Origin: Spirochaetia bacterium UBA5763
GTDB taxonomy: Bacteria > Spirochaetota > UBA4802 > UBA5550
Direction of reading: 5' to 3'
DNA length: 64,000 nucleotides
Assembly: GCA_002418835.1 (NCBI GenBank)
Contig: DIEX01000033.1
Location: forward strand, 186,001 to 250,000
The position numbers were made by a program, and so were the translations under genes. Every line of letters starts with the position of its first letter. The stretch's first letter is position 1. The notes under the pieces were generated by a model. That model searched no databases, was not told the DNA's origin, and saw only the letters and a list, made by a program, of their open reading frames with translations. Of this stretch, positions 1 to 8,893 are shown in pieces.

Positions 1-1599
1 AATTTTTCAATAACTGAACCTGACATGATCTGTATGATTAATGAAAAATTAAATAATTATGATGAAACCCGTATCTATAATGAATTAGCTGAAAGCCGCA
101 GGAAGCTTGCGACTCTTATGGACAATCTGCCGGGCATTGCATATCGATGTCTTAATGACAGAGACTGGACAATGGAGTTCATAAGCTGCGGCTGCCAAGA
201 GCTCACTGAATATTATGTTGAAGAACTGCTTTATAACAAAACAGTTTCCTATAACGATCTTATTCATCCTGAAGACAAGGAGAAGGTCTGGGAAGGTGTA
301 CAGGAGGGAGTTAAAAACCGGAAACCGTATAGACTTGTTTACAGGATTAAAACAAAAACCGGTATAGTAAAATGGGTATGGGAACAGGGCACAGGTGTCT
401 TTTCACAAGACGGTGAACTTCTTGCTCTCGAAGGTTTTATAACTGATGTTTCGGAAACAAAAAAATATGAAATGAAACTCCTTGAAAGTGAAAGGAGACT
501 CTCCACCCTGATGAGTAATCTTCCAGGCATGGCATACAGGTGCACCAATGATCAAAACTGGACCATGGAATTTGTAAGCAGCGGATGCAATGAACTAACC
601 GGATACTCCCCCGAGGCACTTATCATGAACAGTGTGCTGTCATACAATGATCTGATAGAACCTGGCGACCGTGAAATGGTAAAGTCTGTTATCGAAACAT
701 CTCTGCATAAACAATCCTTTTTCAGAATAGAATATCGAATACGCAGCGCATCAGGGATAGAGAAATGGGTGTGGGAACAGGGACGGGGTGTTTACTCTGA
801 TACCGGTGAAGTTATATCCATCGAAGGATTTATTACAGATATAAATGAAAAGAAGCGGATTGAAGCTGAGTTACAGAAATACAGGGAGCATCTCGAAAGC
901 GAAGTAAAAAAAAGAACACATGAACTTCTTGCCGCAAATAAAGAGCTTGAAGCCTTTGCTTATTCTGTTTCCCACGATCTCCGCGCTCCTCTCAGGGCCA
1001 TTGACGGTTTCTCGCGGGCGGTACTTGAAGATTACGCCTCAAAACTTGATGATGAAGGCACCGATTTTCTGAAAAGGATAAGGACCGCGAGCCAGAAGAT
1101 GGCCCGGCTCATTGATGACATGCTGAAGCTCTCCCGGCTTACAAGAGATTCAATGCAGTATACCACGGTTAATATGAGCGAAATAGCTGATGAGATCATT
1201 AAGGAACATAAAGAATCTGAACCTGAAAGACAGGTGGAATTCATCAACTCAGCCGGGCTCATTGTAAACGGCGACCAGCAGCTTTTACATGCTGCTCTTG
1301 AAAATCTTCTGGGGAACGCATGGAAGTTCACATCTTTAAAAAACGATGCCCGGATTGAATTCGGGACAGAACTGATTGATGAAAAAAAAGTCTATTTTAT
1401 ACGGGACAACGGTGCAGGTTTTGACATGAATTATGCGGACAAGCTTTTCGGTGCATTCCAGAGGCTCCATGCCGCAACGGAGTTTCCGGGAACCGGCATT
1501 GGTCTTGCCATTGTTCAGAGAGTAATAAACAGACACGGCGGAAAAATATGGGCCGAAAGTGAAGTCGACAGAGGGAGTACATTTTTTTTTACTCTTTGA
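1..1599 (+). CDS. PAS-PAS sensor histidine kinase (5' end probably outside window)
   Basis: Probable cytoplasmic sensor kinase; no membrane segment is visible. The first ATG is at 25, but the frame is open back to base 1 and there is no Shine-Dalgarno before 25 or 34, so the gene probably begins upstream. Counting from the ATG at 25, there are two near-identical PAS/PAC units (about residues 25-145 and 155-275, each starting with an NLPG...YRC motif), a short coiled coil, and a HisKA domain with SHDLRAPLRAI (His317). A GHKL ATPase follows, with N box ENLLGNAWKF, DNGAGFDM and GTGIGLAIV. The H-box style resembles phytochrome-like kinases that pair with Rcp1-type receivers, and the next gene is such a receiver. 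The signal sensed is unknown. Confidence 0.88.
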   Translation, partial: NFSITEPDMICMINEKLNNYDETRIYNELAESRRKLATLMDNLPGIAYRCLNDRDWTMEFISCGCQELTEYYVEELLYNKTVSYNDLIHPEDKEKVWEGVQEGVKNRKPYRLVYRIKTKTGIVKWVWEQGTGVFSQDGELLALEGFITDVSETKKYEMKLLESERRLSTLMSNLPGMAYRCTNDQNWTMEFVSSGCNELTGYSPEALIMNSVLSYNDLIEPGDREMVKSVIETSLHKQSFFRIEYRIRSASGIEKWVWEQGRGVYSDTGEVISIEGFITDINEKKRIEAELQKYREHLESEVKKRTHELLAANKELEAFAYSVSHDLRAPLRAIDGFSRAVLEDYASKLDDEGTDFLKRIRTASQKMARLIDDMLKLSRLTRDSMQYTTVNMSEIADEIIKEHKESEPERQVEFINSAGLIVNGDQQLLHAALENLLGNAWKFTSLKNDARIEFGTELIDEKKVYFIRDNGAGFDMNYADKLFGAFQRLHAATEFPGTGIGLAIVQRVINRHGGKIWAESEVDRGSTFFFTL

Positions 1600-1636
1600 C
1601 AGGGATTCATTATATTCATTTTCATGAGGAGGAGAG

Positions 1637-2089
1637 ATGAACAGACAGAAAATTATACTTCTTGTTGAGGACAACCCTGATGACGAACTCCTCGCAATCC
1701 GGGCACTAAGAAAGAACAATATTGAAAATGAAATCGTGGTTGCAAGGGATGGGGTTGAAGCCCTGGATTTCCTCTTCGGACGTGGCGAATATTCCGGGAG
1801 AGACCTGAGCAATATGCCTCAGATAATACTTCTCGACTTAAAACTTCCGAAAATCGACGGGCTGGAGGTTCTTAGAACCATAAGGAATGATGAAAGAACA
1901 AGGCTTCTCCCTGTTGCTGTTCTGACATCATCAAAGGAGGAGAATGATCTGGTCAACAGCTACTCCCTGGGAGCTAACAGCTATATTAGAAAACCTGTGG
2001 ACTTTGATCAGTTCTGCGAATCTGTAAGGCAACTGGGGCTTTACTGGCTTGTATTGAACGAACCCCCTCCGGGATTAAAGAAACCATGA
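1637..2089 (+). CDS. Single-domain response regulator (Rcp1-like receiver)
   Basis: Stand-alone CheY-fold receiver of 150 residues with no output domain. The acidic cluster is VEDNPDD near the N-terminus, the phospho-acceptor is Asp67 in LLDLKLPK, the Thr/Ser switch is in LTSSK, and the conserved Lys is in RKPVD. The long loop between strands 3 and 4 (FLFGRGEYSGRD) is typical of Rcp1-type regulators, which serve PAS/phytochrome kinases. A strong AGGAGG lies just before the ATG. The gene is 37 bp downstream of the PAS kinase, and its TGA overlaps the ATG of the hybrid kinase (ATGA). It is probably a phosphate shuttle between the two kinases (inference). Confidence 0.9.
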   Translation: MNRQKIILLVEDNPDDELLAIRALRKNNIENEIVVARDGVEALDFLFGRGEYSGRDLSNMPQIILLDLKLPKIDGLEVLRTIRNDERTRLLPVAVLTSSKEENDLVNSYSLGANSYIRKPVDFDQFCESVRQLGLYWLVLNEPPPGLKKP

Positions 2090-4242
2090 GTAAGTCTCTT
2101 AATGCACTGATTGTAGATGACAGCGAGGATGATGCTCTCCTTGTGGTGCGGGAGCTGCGAAGATCCGGCTACGACCTCTCATACATACACGTCGATACAG
2201 CCGAGGGTATGAAAAATGCTCTGGGGAAAAAAGAGTGGGATGTAATAATAGTCGACTACAAGATGCCTCATTTTACAGGGATCGACGCACTGAAGATCGC
2301 CAGAGAGCACAATCCGGATACGCCATTTATACTCGTTTCAGGAGTGATTGTCGAAGAGATGGCTGTTGAAGCAATGAGGCGCGGTGCCAATGACTGCATA
2401 AAAAAAGACAACATTGAACGCTTAACACCTACAGTCGCACGGGAAATTCAATCAGCTCAGGAACGCAGGGAACGTAAAATTGCAGAGACCCTTCTTTCAC
2501 AAAAAAACATAGAGCTGTCCAATGCCAACAAAGAACTCATCGAACTGAACAGTGAACTTGAGACCATAAACAAGGAACTGGCTGCAACAAACCTCAAGCT
2601 CGAATCCGCAAACATGTTGCTCACCGAATCGAAGTCTGAAGTAATTCAAAAGAATGAAATGATTATTGAGAGCCGGAGAAAACTCGCAACACTGATTGAA
2701 AATCTTCCTGGAATGGTTTATCGCTGCCTCAATGACATCAACTGGACCATGGAGTTTATAAGCAGCGGCTCCCTTGATTTAACAGGTTATACGCCTGAGG
2801 AGATCATCGGCAACAGGGTAATCAGCTACAACGGGATTATTCACGAAGATGACCGAGAGATGGTCCGGGATTACATTCAGAATGGTGTTCAAAAATCACA
2901 ACCATACGAACTCCGCTACAGAATTAAAAAGAAAGAAGGAAATATAAAATGGGTATGGGAGAAAGGACGCGGAATTTTCAGCAGTAGGGGTGAACTTATT
3001 GCTCTTGAAGGTTTTATCAACGACATAACAGATGTTGTCAAAAAAGATGAACAGATACGGCAGATCCAGAAAATTGAGGTGATAGGCACACTCGCAGGGG
3101 GGATCGCCCATGACTTTAACAATATACTCGGGGGGATTATCGGCGGCGCTGACCTTCTTTCAAATGTGCTTGGAAGAGAAAATCTTAATGACCCGGAACA
3201 TATTACAAGATATCTGAACACCATTAAAAATGCTTCGTCACGGGCATCTGAACTTATCAAGCAGCTTCTCATACTTTCCCGCAAGCACGAATTGAAACTT
3301 GAACATATTGACATCAACAATTCAATAAAGAATGTAGCAGACATCTGTGTCAGCAGCTTCCCAAAAAGTATAGAGATCAGGACAAACCTTTACCATAGCC
3401 CTGCGGTTATTACGGCAGATGCAACTCACCTGGAACAGGTTTTACTCAACCTTTGCGTTAATGCTTCACATGCAATGACAATTATGCGCCAGGATAATGA
3501 ACCGGAAGGGGGAATCCTGGATATCTCTATCGAAAAAACCATGGCCGATCAAACCTTTATCAAATTTCATCATGAAGCAAAAGAAGGAAGTTCTTATTAT
3601 GTCATAAGTGTACGCGATACAGGCGTAGGGATCGACAATACAACAATAATAAAACTTTTTGAACCATTCGTTACAACAAAAAAAGACGGAGCGGGTTCCG
3701 GCCTTGGACTTGCTATTGTAAACAGCATAATCAGGCAATATGACGGATTCATTGAAGTGCTGTCTGAGAAAGGGAAAGGAAGCACCTTCCTTGTGTATCT
3801 CCCGATTATAAAAAACAGCGGGGATCATGCTGAAGAAAAAGAATCCGATTCTAATGATAATCTTTCAGGTTCCGGTGTTATACTGATCGTCGATGATGAA
3901 GAGGTGATGAGAAACATTGCCGGCGAGGCGCTAAAAGAGTGCGGATACACGGTGATATCCGCCCCTGATGGAAAAACTGCAATTAATTACTTCCGGGAAA
4001 ACTGGAAAGATATTGAGACTGTTTTTCTTGATTATTCCATGCCGGGCATAAACGGAAAAGAGGTTTTTTTACAAATGAAGGAGATAGACCCGGACGTAAA
4101 AGTCATACTTACATCAGGGTCGAATAATGATGTAAAAGTTAAAGAGCTCATTGCACTGGGGGTTCTGGATTTTTTAAATAAACCTTATGATCTTCACAGC
4201 CTTAAAAAGAAAATAAGAGATGCTGTTTCCTGTAATGATTAA
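2086..4242 (+). CDS. Hybrid histidine kinase REC-PAS-HisKA-HATPase-REC
   Basis: Cytoplasmic hybrid kinase of 718 residues. It begins with a receiver (residues 5-125, Asp57 in VDYKMPH), then a coiled coil rich in Asn/Glu/Leu (about 135-205). A PAS/PAC unit (about 210-325) is closely similar to the two in the upstream kinase. HisKA has GGIAHDFNNILGG (His342), the GHKL ATPase has DTGVGID and GAGSGLGLAIV, and a C-terminal receiver has Asp649 in FLDYSMPG. The HDFNN H-box is the NtrB/FixL-like type. It is translationally coupled to the preceding receiver, so the three genes look like one phosphorelay. No transcription-factor partner is visible in the window. Confidence 0.9.
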   Translation: MSKSLNALIVDDSEDDALLVVRELRRSGYDLSYIHVDTAEGMKNALGKKEWDVIIVDYKMPHFTGIDALKIAREHNPDTPFILVSGVIVEEMAVEAMRRGANDCIKKDNIERLTPTVAREIQSAQERRERKIAETLLSQKNIELSNANKELIELNSELETINKELAATNLKLESANMLLTESKSEVIQKNEMIIESRRKLATLIENLPGMVYRCLNDINWTMEFISSGSLDLTGYTPEEIIGNRVISYNGIIHEDDREMVRDYIQNGVQKSQPYELRYRIKKKEGNIKWVWEKGRGIFSSRGELIALEGFINDITDVVKKDEQIRQIQKIEVIGTLAGGIAHDFNNILGGIIGGADLLSNVLGRENLNDPEHITRYLNTIKNASSRASELIKQLLILSRKHELKLEHIDINNSIKNVADICVSSFPKSIEIRTNLYHSPAVITADATHLEQVLLNLCVNASHAMTIMRQDNEPEGGILDISIEKTMADQTFIKFHHEAKEGSSYYVISVRDTGVGIDNTTIIKLFEPFVTTKKDGAGSGLGLAIVNSIIRQYDGFIEVLSEKGKGSTFLVYLPIIKNSGDHAEEKESDSNDNLSGSGVILIVDDEEVMRNIAGEALKECGYTVISAPDGKTAINYFRENWKDIETVFLDYSMPGINGKEVFLQMKEIDPDVKVILTSGSNNDVKVKELIALGVLDFLNKPYDLHSLKKKIRDAVSCND

Positions 4243-4275
4243 TCCCGCTATTTAACCGATATATCTTATTTAATT

Positions 4276-4304
4276 TTGACCATTCCACTTTTTTTTATTA
4301 TAAT
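4276..4304 (+). promoter_or_regulatory. Sigma70-type promoter for the chemoreceptor gene
   Basis: TTGACC, a 17-base spacer and a perfect TATAAT lie about 55 bp upstream of the chemoreceptor ATG. An AAGGAG ribosome site follows just before the start. This is the clearest consensus promoter in the window. Confidence 0.65.
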
Positions 4305-4357
4305 AGTCTCAAATTATTAAAAGAAATCTATAACCTTCCTTATTTAAGGAGAAAATC

Positions 4358-6493
4358 ATGAATTTACATACTTTTAAAGCAAAACTGATATTCTATATCG
4401 TTTCTATTGTATCACTGGCTATAATCACAATATCAGTCATCTCTACAGCAATTACTTATTATGCAATCAATGATGAAATAAACGAAAAGATGCCTTTGAA
4501 ACTTGACTCAATTATTACCAATATGGACGATAAGCTTAACGCGCACTCTTCCATCTCAAGAGCGCTTGCCTCACTCGGGCAGAGTTCAAAAAATACCATT
4601 TCACGTGAAACATATATCGCATACCTTAAAAATGCGGTAAATGATAATCAGGCCAGTTTCGGACTTGGTATATGGTTTGAGCCTTTCAAATACAGTCCTT
4701 CAATAAAATATTTCGGACCCTATGTGTATAAAGATAACGGCAAGCTGGTCTACACATCTGATTACGAAACTGCTGCTTATGATTTTCACAACCAGGAATG
4801 GTACAAAATTGCGAAAGATAAAGCTGAAAATAGTGTGACATGGACCAAACCTTTTTTTGATGAAACCAGTGGGATAATAATGACTACTGCCGCTTCGCCA
4901 TTTTTTGATGATAATAACAAATTTCTGGGATCAACAAGTGCTGACTTTGACATCGCCGAACTTCAGAAAATGGTTATGGAGATAAAAGATGAAAAGATAG
5001 ATCTGCGTGCATTTTTGCTGGATGCTGACGGCACTTTTATAACTTATCATGATAAAGAATTTGTTATGAAAAAGAAGATCACCGAGCATCCGGATAAAGA
5101 ATTCGCAGATTCAGGAAAGACTATCCTCACGCAGAAAAAAGGTGACCTTGAATTAAAAATCAATGGTGATGATACTCTTCTTTATTTTAAAGAATTAAAG
5201 CAGACCGGATGGCTGCTATGTATTACCGTTAACAAAGCAAAACTTTACGCGCCTGTTACAAGGATGGCTATAGTAACACTGCTCATAGCTATTATCTCAA
5301 TTTTAGTCAGCATAGCTGCCAGTGTATATATCTCCGGAAAAATTTCAAACCCTGTGAGAGCTATGCGGGACTTCGCTGCCAAAATTGCTGAAGGGAATTT
5401 CACTGAACGTATAAACGTAAAACAGAAAGATGAAATCGGACAGCTCGCTGATGCTCTCAACTCCTCAGCTGACAATCTTGAGCAGCTTATCTCAAATATT
5501 ATTACTACATCAGAACAGTTGAATTCGGCAGTGGATGAAATAACCAAGGGTAACATGAACCTGTCTCAGCGCACAACAGAGCAGGCCTCAGCCCTTGAGG
5601 AGATCGCGTCAACCATTGAAGAGAACACGGCAACAGTTGAAAGAAATGCCGACAATTCAAAAAGCGCCCAGGAGCTCACTGAAGGGGGAGTCGAAAAATC
5701 CGTTGGAGCAATAAACCAGGCCGATATGGCAATAGGCTCTATCAATGAAATAAACCAGTCCAGTAAAAAAATCGCGGAGATTATCTCTGTGATAAATGAG
5801 ATAGCATTCCAGACAAATCTTCTTGCATTGAATGCTGCTGTTGAAGCCGCACGTGCAGGGGACCAGGGACGCGGATTTGCTGTTGTCGCTGGCGAAGTGC
5901 GCAACCTGGCACAAAGGTCAGGAGGAGCCGCAAAAGAAATCGAGCAGCTTATACGTGAATCGGTTTCAAAGGTTGAAAAAGGGACTGAGCTTGTTGTTGA
6001 AAGCGGTGCCTTTCTTAAGGAGATAGCAAACGCGGCAAAAACAACAGCTCAGATTATTGCTGAAATTGCAGCCGCAAGCGATGAACAGAGAACCGGTATG
6101 GAGCAGATAAATAAAGCTGTTATGGAACTCGATTCAATGACACAGCAGAATGCCGCGCTTGTTGAAGAAACCGCTTCTGCCAGTGAGCAGATGGCAAACC
6201 AGGCACAGGAACTCCTTGCGCTTATGAGTAGATTCACAATCAGGCAGGACGGAGCCAGTTCCTCCGGTAAAAAACAAATTCATCTGAAAGTAAACATTGA
6301 TGCTGAAAATAAAAAATCCGATCAGAAAAAAGCTGAAAAACTGAAAAGTATCCAAAACCCAAAGCCCGCTCCGCAGGTTAAGAAAAATGAAATTCGTGAT
6401 GAAGAGATCCCGAAGGAATTCAGACTGGAAAAAGCCTCCACAAAATCAACAGTAGATGACTTTATGAAGGATGACGGATTCGAAAAATTCTAA
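4358..6493 (+). CDS. Methyl-accepting chemotaxis protein (dCache-HAMP-MCP signal)
   Basis: Inner-membrane chemoreceptor of 711 residues. A first membrane helix (about 9-35) is followed by a periplasmic dCache-like sensor (about 40-295), including a WTKPFFDE..GIIMTTAASPF stretch typical of dCache_1. Then come a second helix (about 302-325), HAMP (about 326-378) and a long cytoplasmic hairpin whose tip carries the conserved NLLALNAAVEAARAGDQGRG region near 485-505. After the hairpin, a Lys/Pro-rich linker of about 80 residues ends in DDGFEKF. That looks like a flexible tether with a CheR/CheB-docking-like end, although the family pentapeptide normally has Trp where this has Phe. It has its own promoter and AAGGAG. 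The ligand is unknown. Confidence 0.93.
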   Translation: MNLHTFKAKLIFYIVSIVSLAIITISVISTAITYYAINDEINEKMPLKLDSIITNMDDKLNAHSSISRALASLGQSSKNTISRETYIAYLKNAVNDNQASFGLGIWFEPFKYSPSIKYFGPYVYKDNGKLVYTSDYETAAYDFHNQEWYKIAKDKAENSVTWTKPFFDETSGIIMTTAASPFFDDNNKFLGSTSADFDIAELQKMVMEIKDEKIDLRAFLLDADGTFITYHDKEFVMKKKITEHPDKEFADSGKTILTQKKGDLELKINGDDTLLYFKELKQTGWLLCITVNKAKLYAPVTRMAIVTLLIAIISILVSIAASVYISGKISNPVRAMRDFAAKIAEGNFTERINVKQKDEIGQLADALNSSADNLEQLISNIITTSEQLNSAVDEITKGNMNLSQRTTEQASALEEIASTIEENTATVERNADNSKSAQELTEGGVEKSVGAINQADMAIGSINEINQSSKKIAEIISVINEIAFQTNLLALNAAVEAARAGDQGRGFAVVAGEVRNLAQRSGGAAKEIEQLIRESVSKVEKGTELVVESGAFLKEIANAAKTTAQIIAEIAAASDEQRTGMEQINKAVMELDSMTQQNAALVEETASASEQMANQAQELLALMSRFTIRQDGASSSGKKQIHLKVNIDAENKKSDQKKAEKLKSIQNPKPAPQVKKNEIRDEEIPKEFRLEKASTKSTVDDFMKDDGFEKF

Positions 6494-6511
6494 ACAGCAA
6501 TAAAGGAAAAC

Positions 6512-7270
6512 TTACACCGTAATTCCTGTTATCCTCCGGGGATGGGTATACAGATTAAATCTCCCCTCCCTCATAAAACCTATAAGTGTAATACCCGCAG
6601 ACTCAGCCGCTTCCACTGCCGCAGACGTGGGAGCGGATACACCTGCCACAATCAGAGCTCCTGTTCTGTAGGACTTCTTAATCATTTCAAGACTCAGCCG
6701 TGATGACAGCATCACAACAGATGCATCACCCTGCCTGTCTGCAAGCAGCATGCTCCCCGCGCATTTATCCAGAGCATTATGCCTGCCAACGTCCTCCGCG
6801 AAGGCAATCATCTCTCCATTGCTGCCGAATAACGCAGCGCAGTGGGTTCCCCCGGTACGTTCAAAAAATTTCTGGTTAGAAAAAAATTCCCCCTTCATTC
6901 TGAAGAGATCATCAGGGCCTGTTGCAAACTCTGTTGCGGCAACAGCAGGCCTGAGCAGATCAGATGTCGCCATACCCCCTGTGGAAGAGTAAATTCTCTT
7001 AACTTCCGCCGGAGGCGGTCCTGAAATTTCAGCTTCAACAGTATCTCCGGTAATCGTGATGCTCTTTATCTCCTGCGGTGATGATATTACACCGTCACTG
7101 TACAGAATTCCAGCAGCAAGCTCCCTGTCCATACCGGGGAGCCTCATACAGAAATAGGCTCTCTCTCCATTTACCCTTATGACAAGAGGTTCTTCTATTA
7201 TTATTTCATCATCAGAATATTTCTGTTTCTCTGCTGAGAATCTTATAATTTCTCTTTTTATTGTCTGCAT
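6512..7270 (-). CDS. fdhD: FdhD-family sulfurtransferase (formate dehydrogenase accessory protein), atypical active site
   Basis: FdhD moves sulfur from the IscS persulfide to the molybdenum/bis-MGD cofactor of formate dehydrogenases. Family signatures are clear: an LPGMDRELAAG region, TGGTHCAALF (residues 139-148) and EDVGRHNALDK (159-169), then LSSRLSLEMIKKS and the SAPTSAAVEAA segment. The usual CxxC loop (family form roughly SSCGVCGK) is replaced by STGGMATSD at residues 96-104, with no cysteine. Only Cys41, Cys144 and Cys170 remain, so the persulfide site may have moved to Cys144 next to the conserved His. No formate dehydrogenase gene lies in the window. It is convergent with the chemoreceptor, with an 18 bp gap. 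Confidence 0.85.
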   Translation of the reverse strand: MQTIKREIIRFSAEKQKYSDDEIIIEEPLVIRVNGERAYFCMRLPGMDRELAAGILYSDGVISSPQEIKSITITGDTVEAEISGPPPAEVKRIYSSTGGMATSDLLRPAVAATEFATGPDDLFRMKGEFFSNQKFFERTGGTHCAALFGSNGEMIAFAEDVGRHNALDKCAGSMLLADRQGDASVVMLSSRLSLEMIKKSYRTGALIVAGVSAPTSAAVEAAESAGITLIGFMREGRFNLYTHPRRITGITV

Positions 7271-7317
7271 TGAGCATTTACCTGTGTCTGTATGATTATA
7301 ATGTTCAGCGGGAGCTG

Positions 7318-8262
7318 TTAATTAATTCCGAACTTCTTCCACCCCTTGAGGAGGAGTTCATCATCTGTTATAAAAGTATATGAAGAGAAATAATCTTTAA
7401 GGTCAAGGAGGAACTGAGGCTTAAGAGAGATTATATCGTCAAGAACATCAAGTGAATTATCAAGCCGGGTAACTGATTCAATATCAATACTATCATTCGA
7501 TGACCTGTAATTAAAATATATATAAAAAAATAACGGCTCGAATATCTCCGCTGATGCCACAATTCTCTCAGGTGAAGGATCGGGAATATTGAGACATGCT
7601 GTAAAGTATTCATAATTAATAAAAGGATATATCTTTAACGGCACGCTGAAAATATCTGTCCCGGCTCTTCTTGACAGTTCAATGGATATCTCCCTTGAAC
7701 TGTACTCGTCAAATATTACAGAGGTGAAAAGACGTTTATCTGACTCCACTTCGATGCTCTCTTTGAGCCGCACTGAAACGAGTTCAGCGGGAACACTCCC
7801 CTTGTAAACAGGAACGAGATGTGATTTAAAATAAAGCATGTCCGTGGAATATGACGGGTAACTCTCCGGATCCCCCCTGTCAATAATCCTCCCGCGCCTT
7901 CCTGAAAATCTGAGATCAAATCTTATTATATGAACAAAGTCAATGACAGCACCTTCAATATGCCGGATGAAATGTAGCGAATGCTGCTCCGAAGAGGGTT
8001 TTCTCTTTTCAAGAAAAGTATGCCCTGCAAGATACTCGGGGATTTGCGGGATTAAGAGCCCGGCAAGTTCATGAGAATTTTTCAGATCGATCTCCTTTAC
8101 CGGGAGATGAGGAAGAATTATCTCTTTATTGAGCAGATAGAATTCGCTGAGCGTCTCATCAATAAAAATTCCGTTTATACTGTTTTTACCTTTCTCTCCT
8201 GCTGAATGAAGCAGCCTCTCTATACCGGCAGTAAGATCTTTATCATCAATTTTATCTGTCAT
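7318..8262 (-). CDS. Uncharacterised cytoplasmic protein
   Basis: A protein of about 314 residues in a family I do not recognise. The frame extends upstream to a TTG at 8334, but that codon lies within a possible promoter for the divergent cheD. The ATG at 8262 (MTDKIDDKD...) is a more natural start, although neither has a good Shine-Dalgarno. The sequence is a mix of alternating polar and hydrophobic stretches, with no signal peptide from this start, no clear membrane helix and no cysteine motif. It has the pattern FVHIIRFDLRFSGRRGRIIDRGD in its middle. It lies between fdhD and the divergent cheD operon. Context hints at a signalling role, but the sequence does not show one. Confidence 0.7.
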   Translation of the reverse strand: MTDKIDDKDLTAGIERLLHSAGEKGKNSINGIFIDETLSEFYLLNKEIILPHLPVKEIDLKNSHELAGLLIPQIPEYLAGHTFLEKRKPSSEQHSLHFIRHIEGAVIDFVHIIRFDLRFSGRRGRIIDRGDPESYPSYSTDMLYFKSHLVPVYKGSVPAELVSVRLKESIEVESDKRLFTSVIFDEYSSREISIELSRRAGTDIFSVPLKIYPFINYEYFTACLNIPDPSPERIVASAEIFEPLFFYIYFNYRSSNDSIDIESVTRLDNSLDVLDDIISLKPQFLLDLKDYFSSYTFITDDELLLKGWKKFGIN

Positions 8263-8327
8263 GTTCAGAATATAACGCTGATATATTAATCTGTAAACAA
8301 AAAACTGAATAAAAAGCCCTATTAACC

Positions 8328-8362
8328 TTGACAAATGCCTGATTCATGGATATTTATATAAT
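8328..8362 (+). promoter_or_regulatory. Possible promoter upstream of cheD
   Basis: A perfect TTGACA at 8328 is followed after 17 bases by a poor TATTTA. A better TATAAT (8357-8362) sits 23 bases from the TTGACA, which is too far for a classical pair. A promoter is likely here, but the exact elements are unsure. Confidence 0.35.
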
Positions 8363-8391
8363 GATTTTAATACCTAAACAGAGAACAGGTT

Positions 8392-8877
8392 ATGAACGGA
8401 TCATTAATAAATGTCGGAGTAGCACAGGTCAAAACCGGAACCCAGCCCGCAGTCCTGAGAACTATTCTCGGAAGCTGTGTGGGGATCTGCATATATGACA
8501 GAATGAAAAAAATCGGGGGCCTTGCTCACATTCTCCTCCCGAACGATACAGCAAACGGAGCGAACCCGGAAAAATTTGCTGATACAGCAGTACCTTATCT
8601 GGTTCAATACCTCCTTAAGGAGGGAGCAAAAAAGGAATTCCTCTCCGCGAAAATTGCAGGGGGCGCATCAATGTTTAAGTTTGAAGCCAATGTTTCTCTC
8701 GGTCAGATTGGGGACAGAAATGTGGAAGAGGTTAAAAAGGCACTTCAGAAATTTCAGATCCCTATTCTTGAAGAGGATACTGGCGGTAATACAGGCCGGG
8801 TTATCGACTTCTTTCTGGAAGACGGACGGCTGAAAGTCAAAGCAGCCGGTCAGGAAAAAATATATTATAAGGTTTGA
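8392..8877 (+). CDS. cheD: Chemoreceptor glutamine deamidase CheD
   Basis: CheD deamidates glutamines on chemoreceptors and in many species binds the phosphatase CheC. Here it has 161 residues, close to the family norm. The catalytic Cys29 lies in LGSCVGICIYD and the catalytic His46 in GGLAHILLP, 17 residues apart as in Thermotoga CheD. Further conserved blocks are AKIAGGASMF and DTGGNTGR. It heads a three-gene operon with an HDOD protein (16 bp gap) and a zinc-ribbon membrane protein. The two chemoreceptor genes on either side (4358-6493 and 10158-12638) are plausible substrates. Confidence 0.95.
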   Translation: MNGSLINVGVAQVKTGTQPAVLRTILGSCVGICIYDRMKKIGGLAHILLPNDTANGANPEKFADTAVPYLVQYLLKEGAKKEFLSAKIAGGASMFKFEANVSLGQIGDRNVEEVKKALQKFQIPILEEDTGGNTGRVIDFFLEDGRLKVKAAGQEKIYYKV

Positions 8878-8893
8878 TAACCGGGGTATCCAT

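Noticed and set aside
1596..1616. TTGACA overlapping the stop of the first kinase, with TATATT nearby
   Set aside because: The spacer is only nine bases, too short for a sigma70 promoter.
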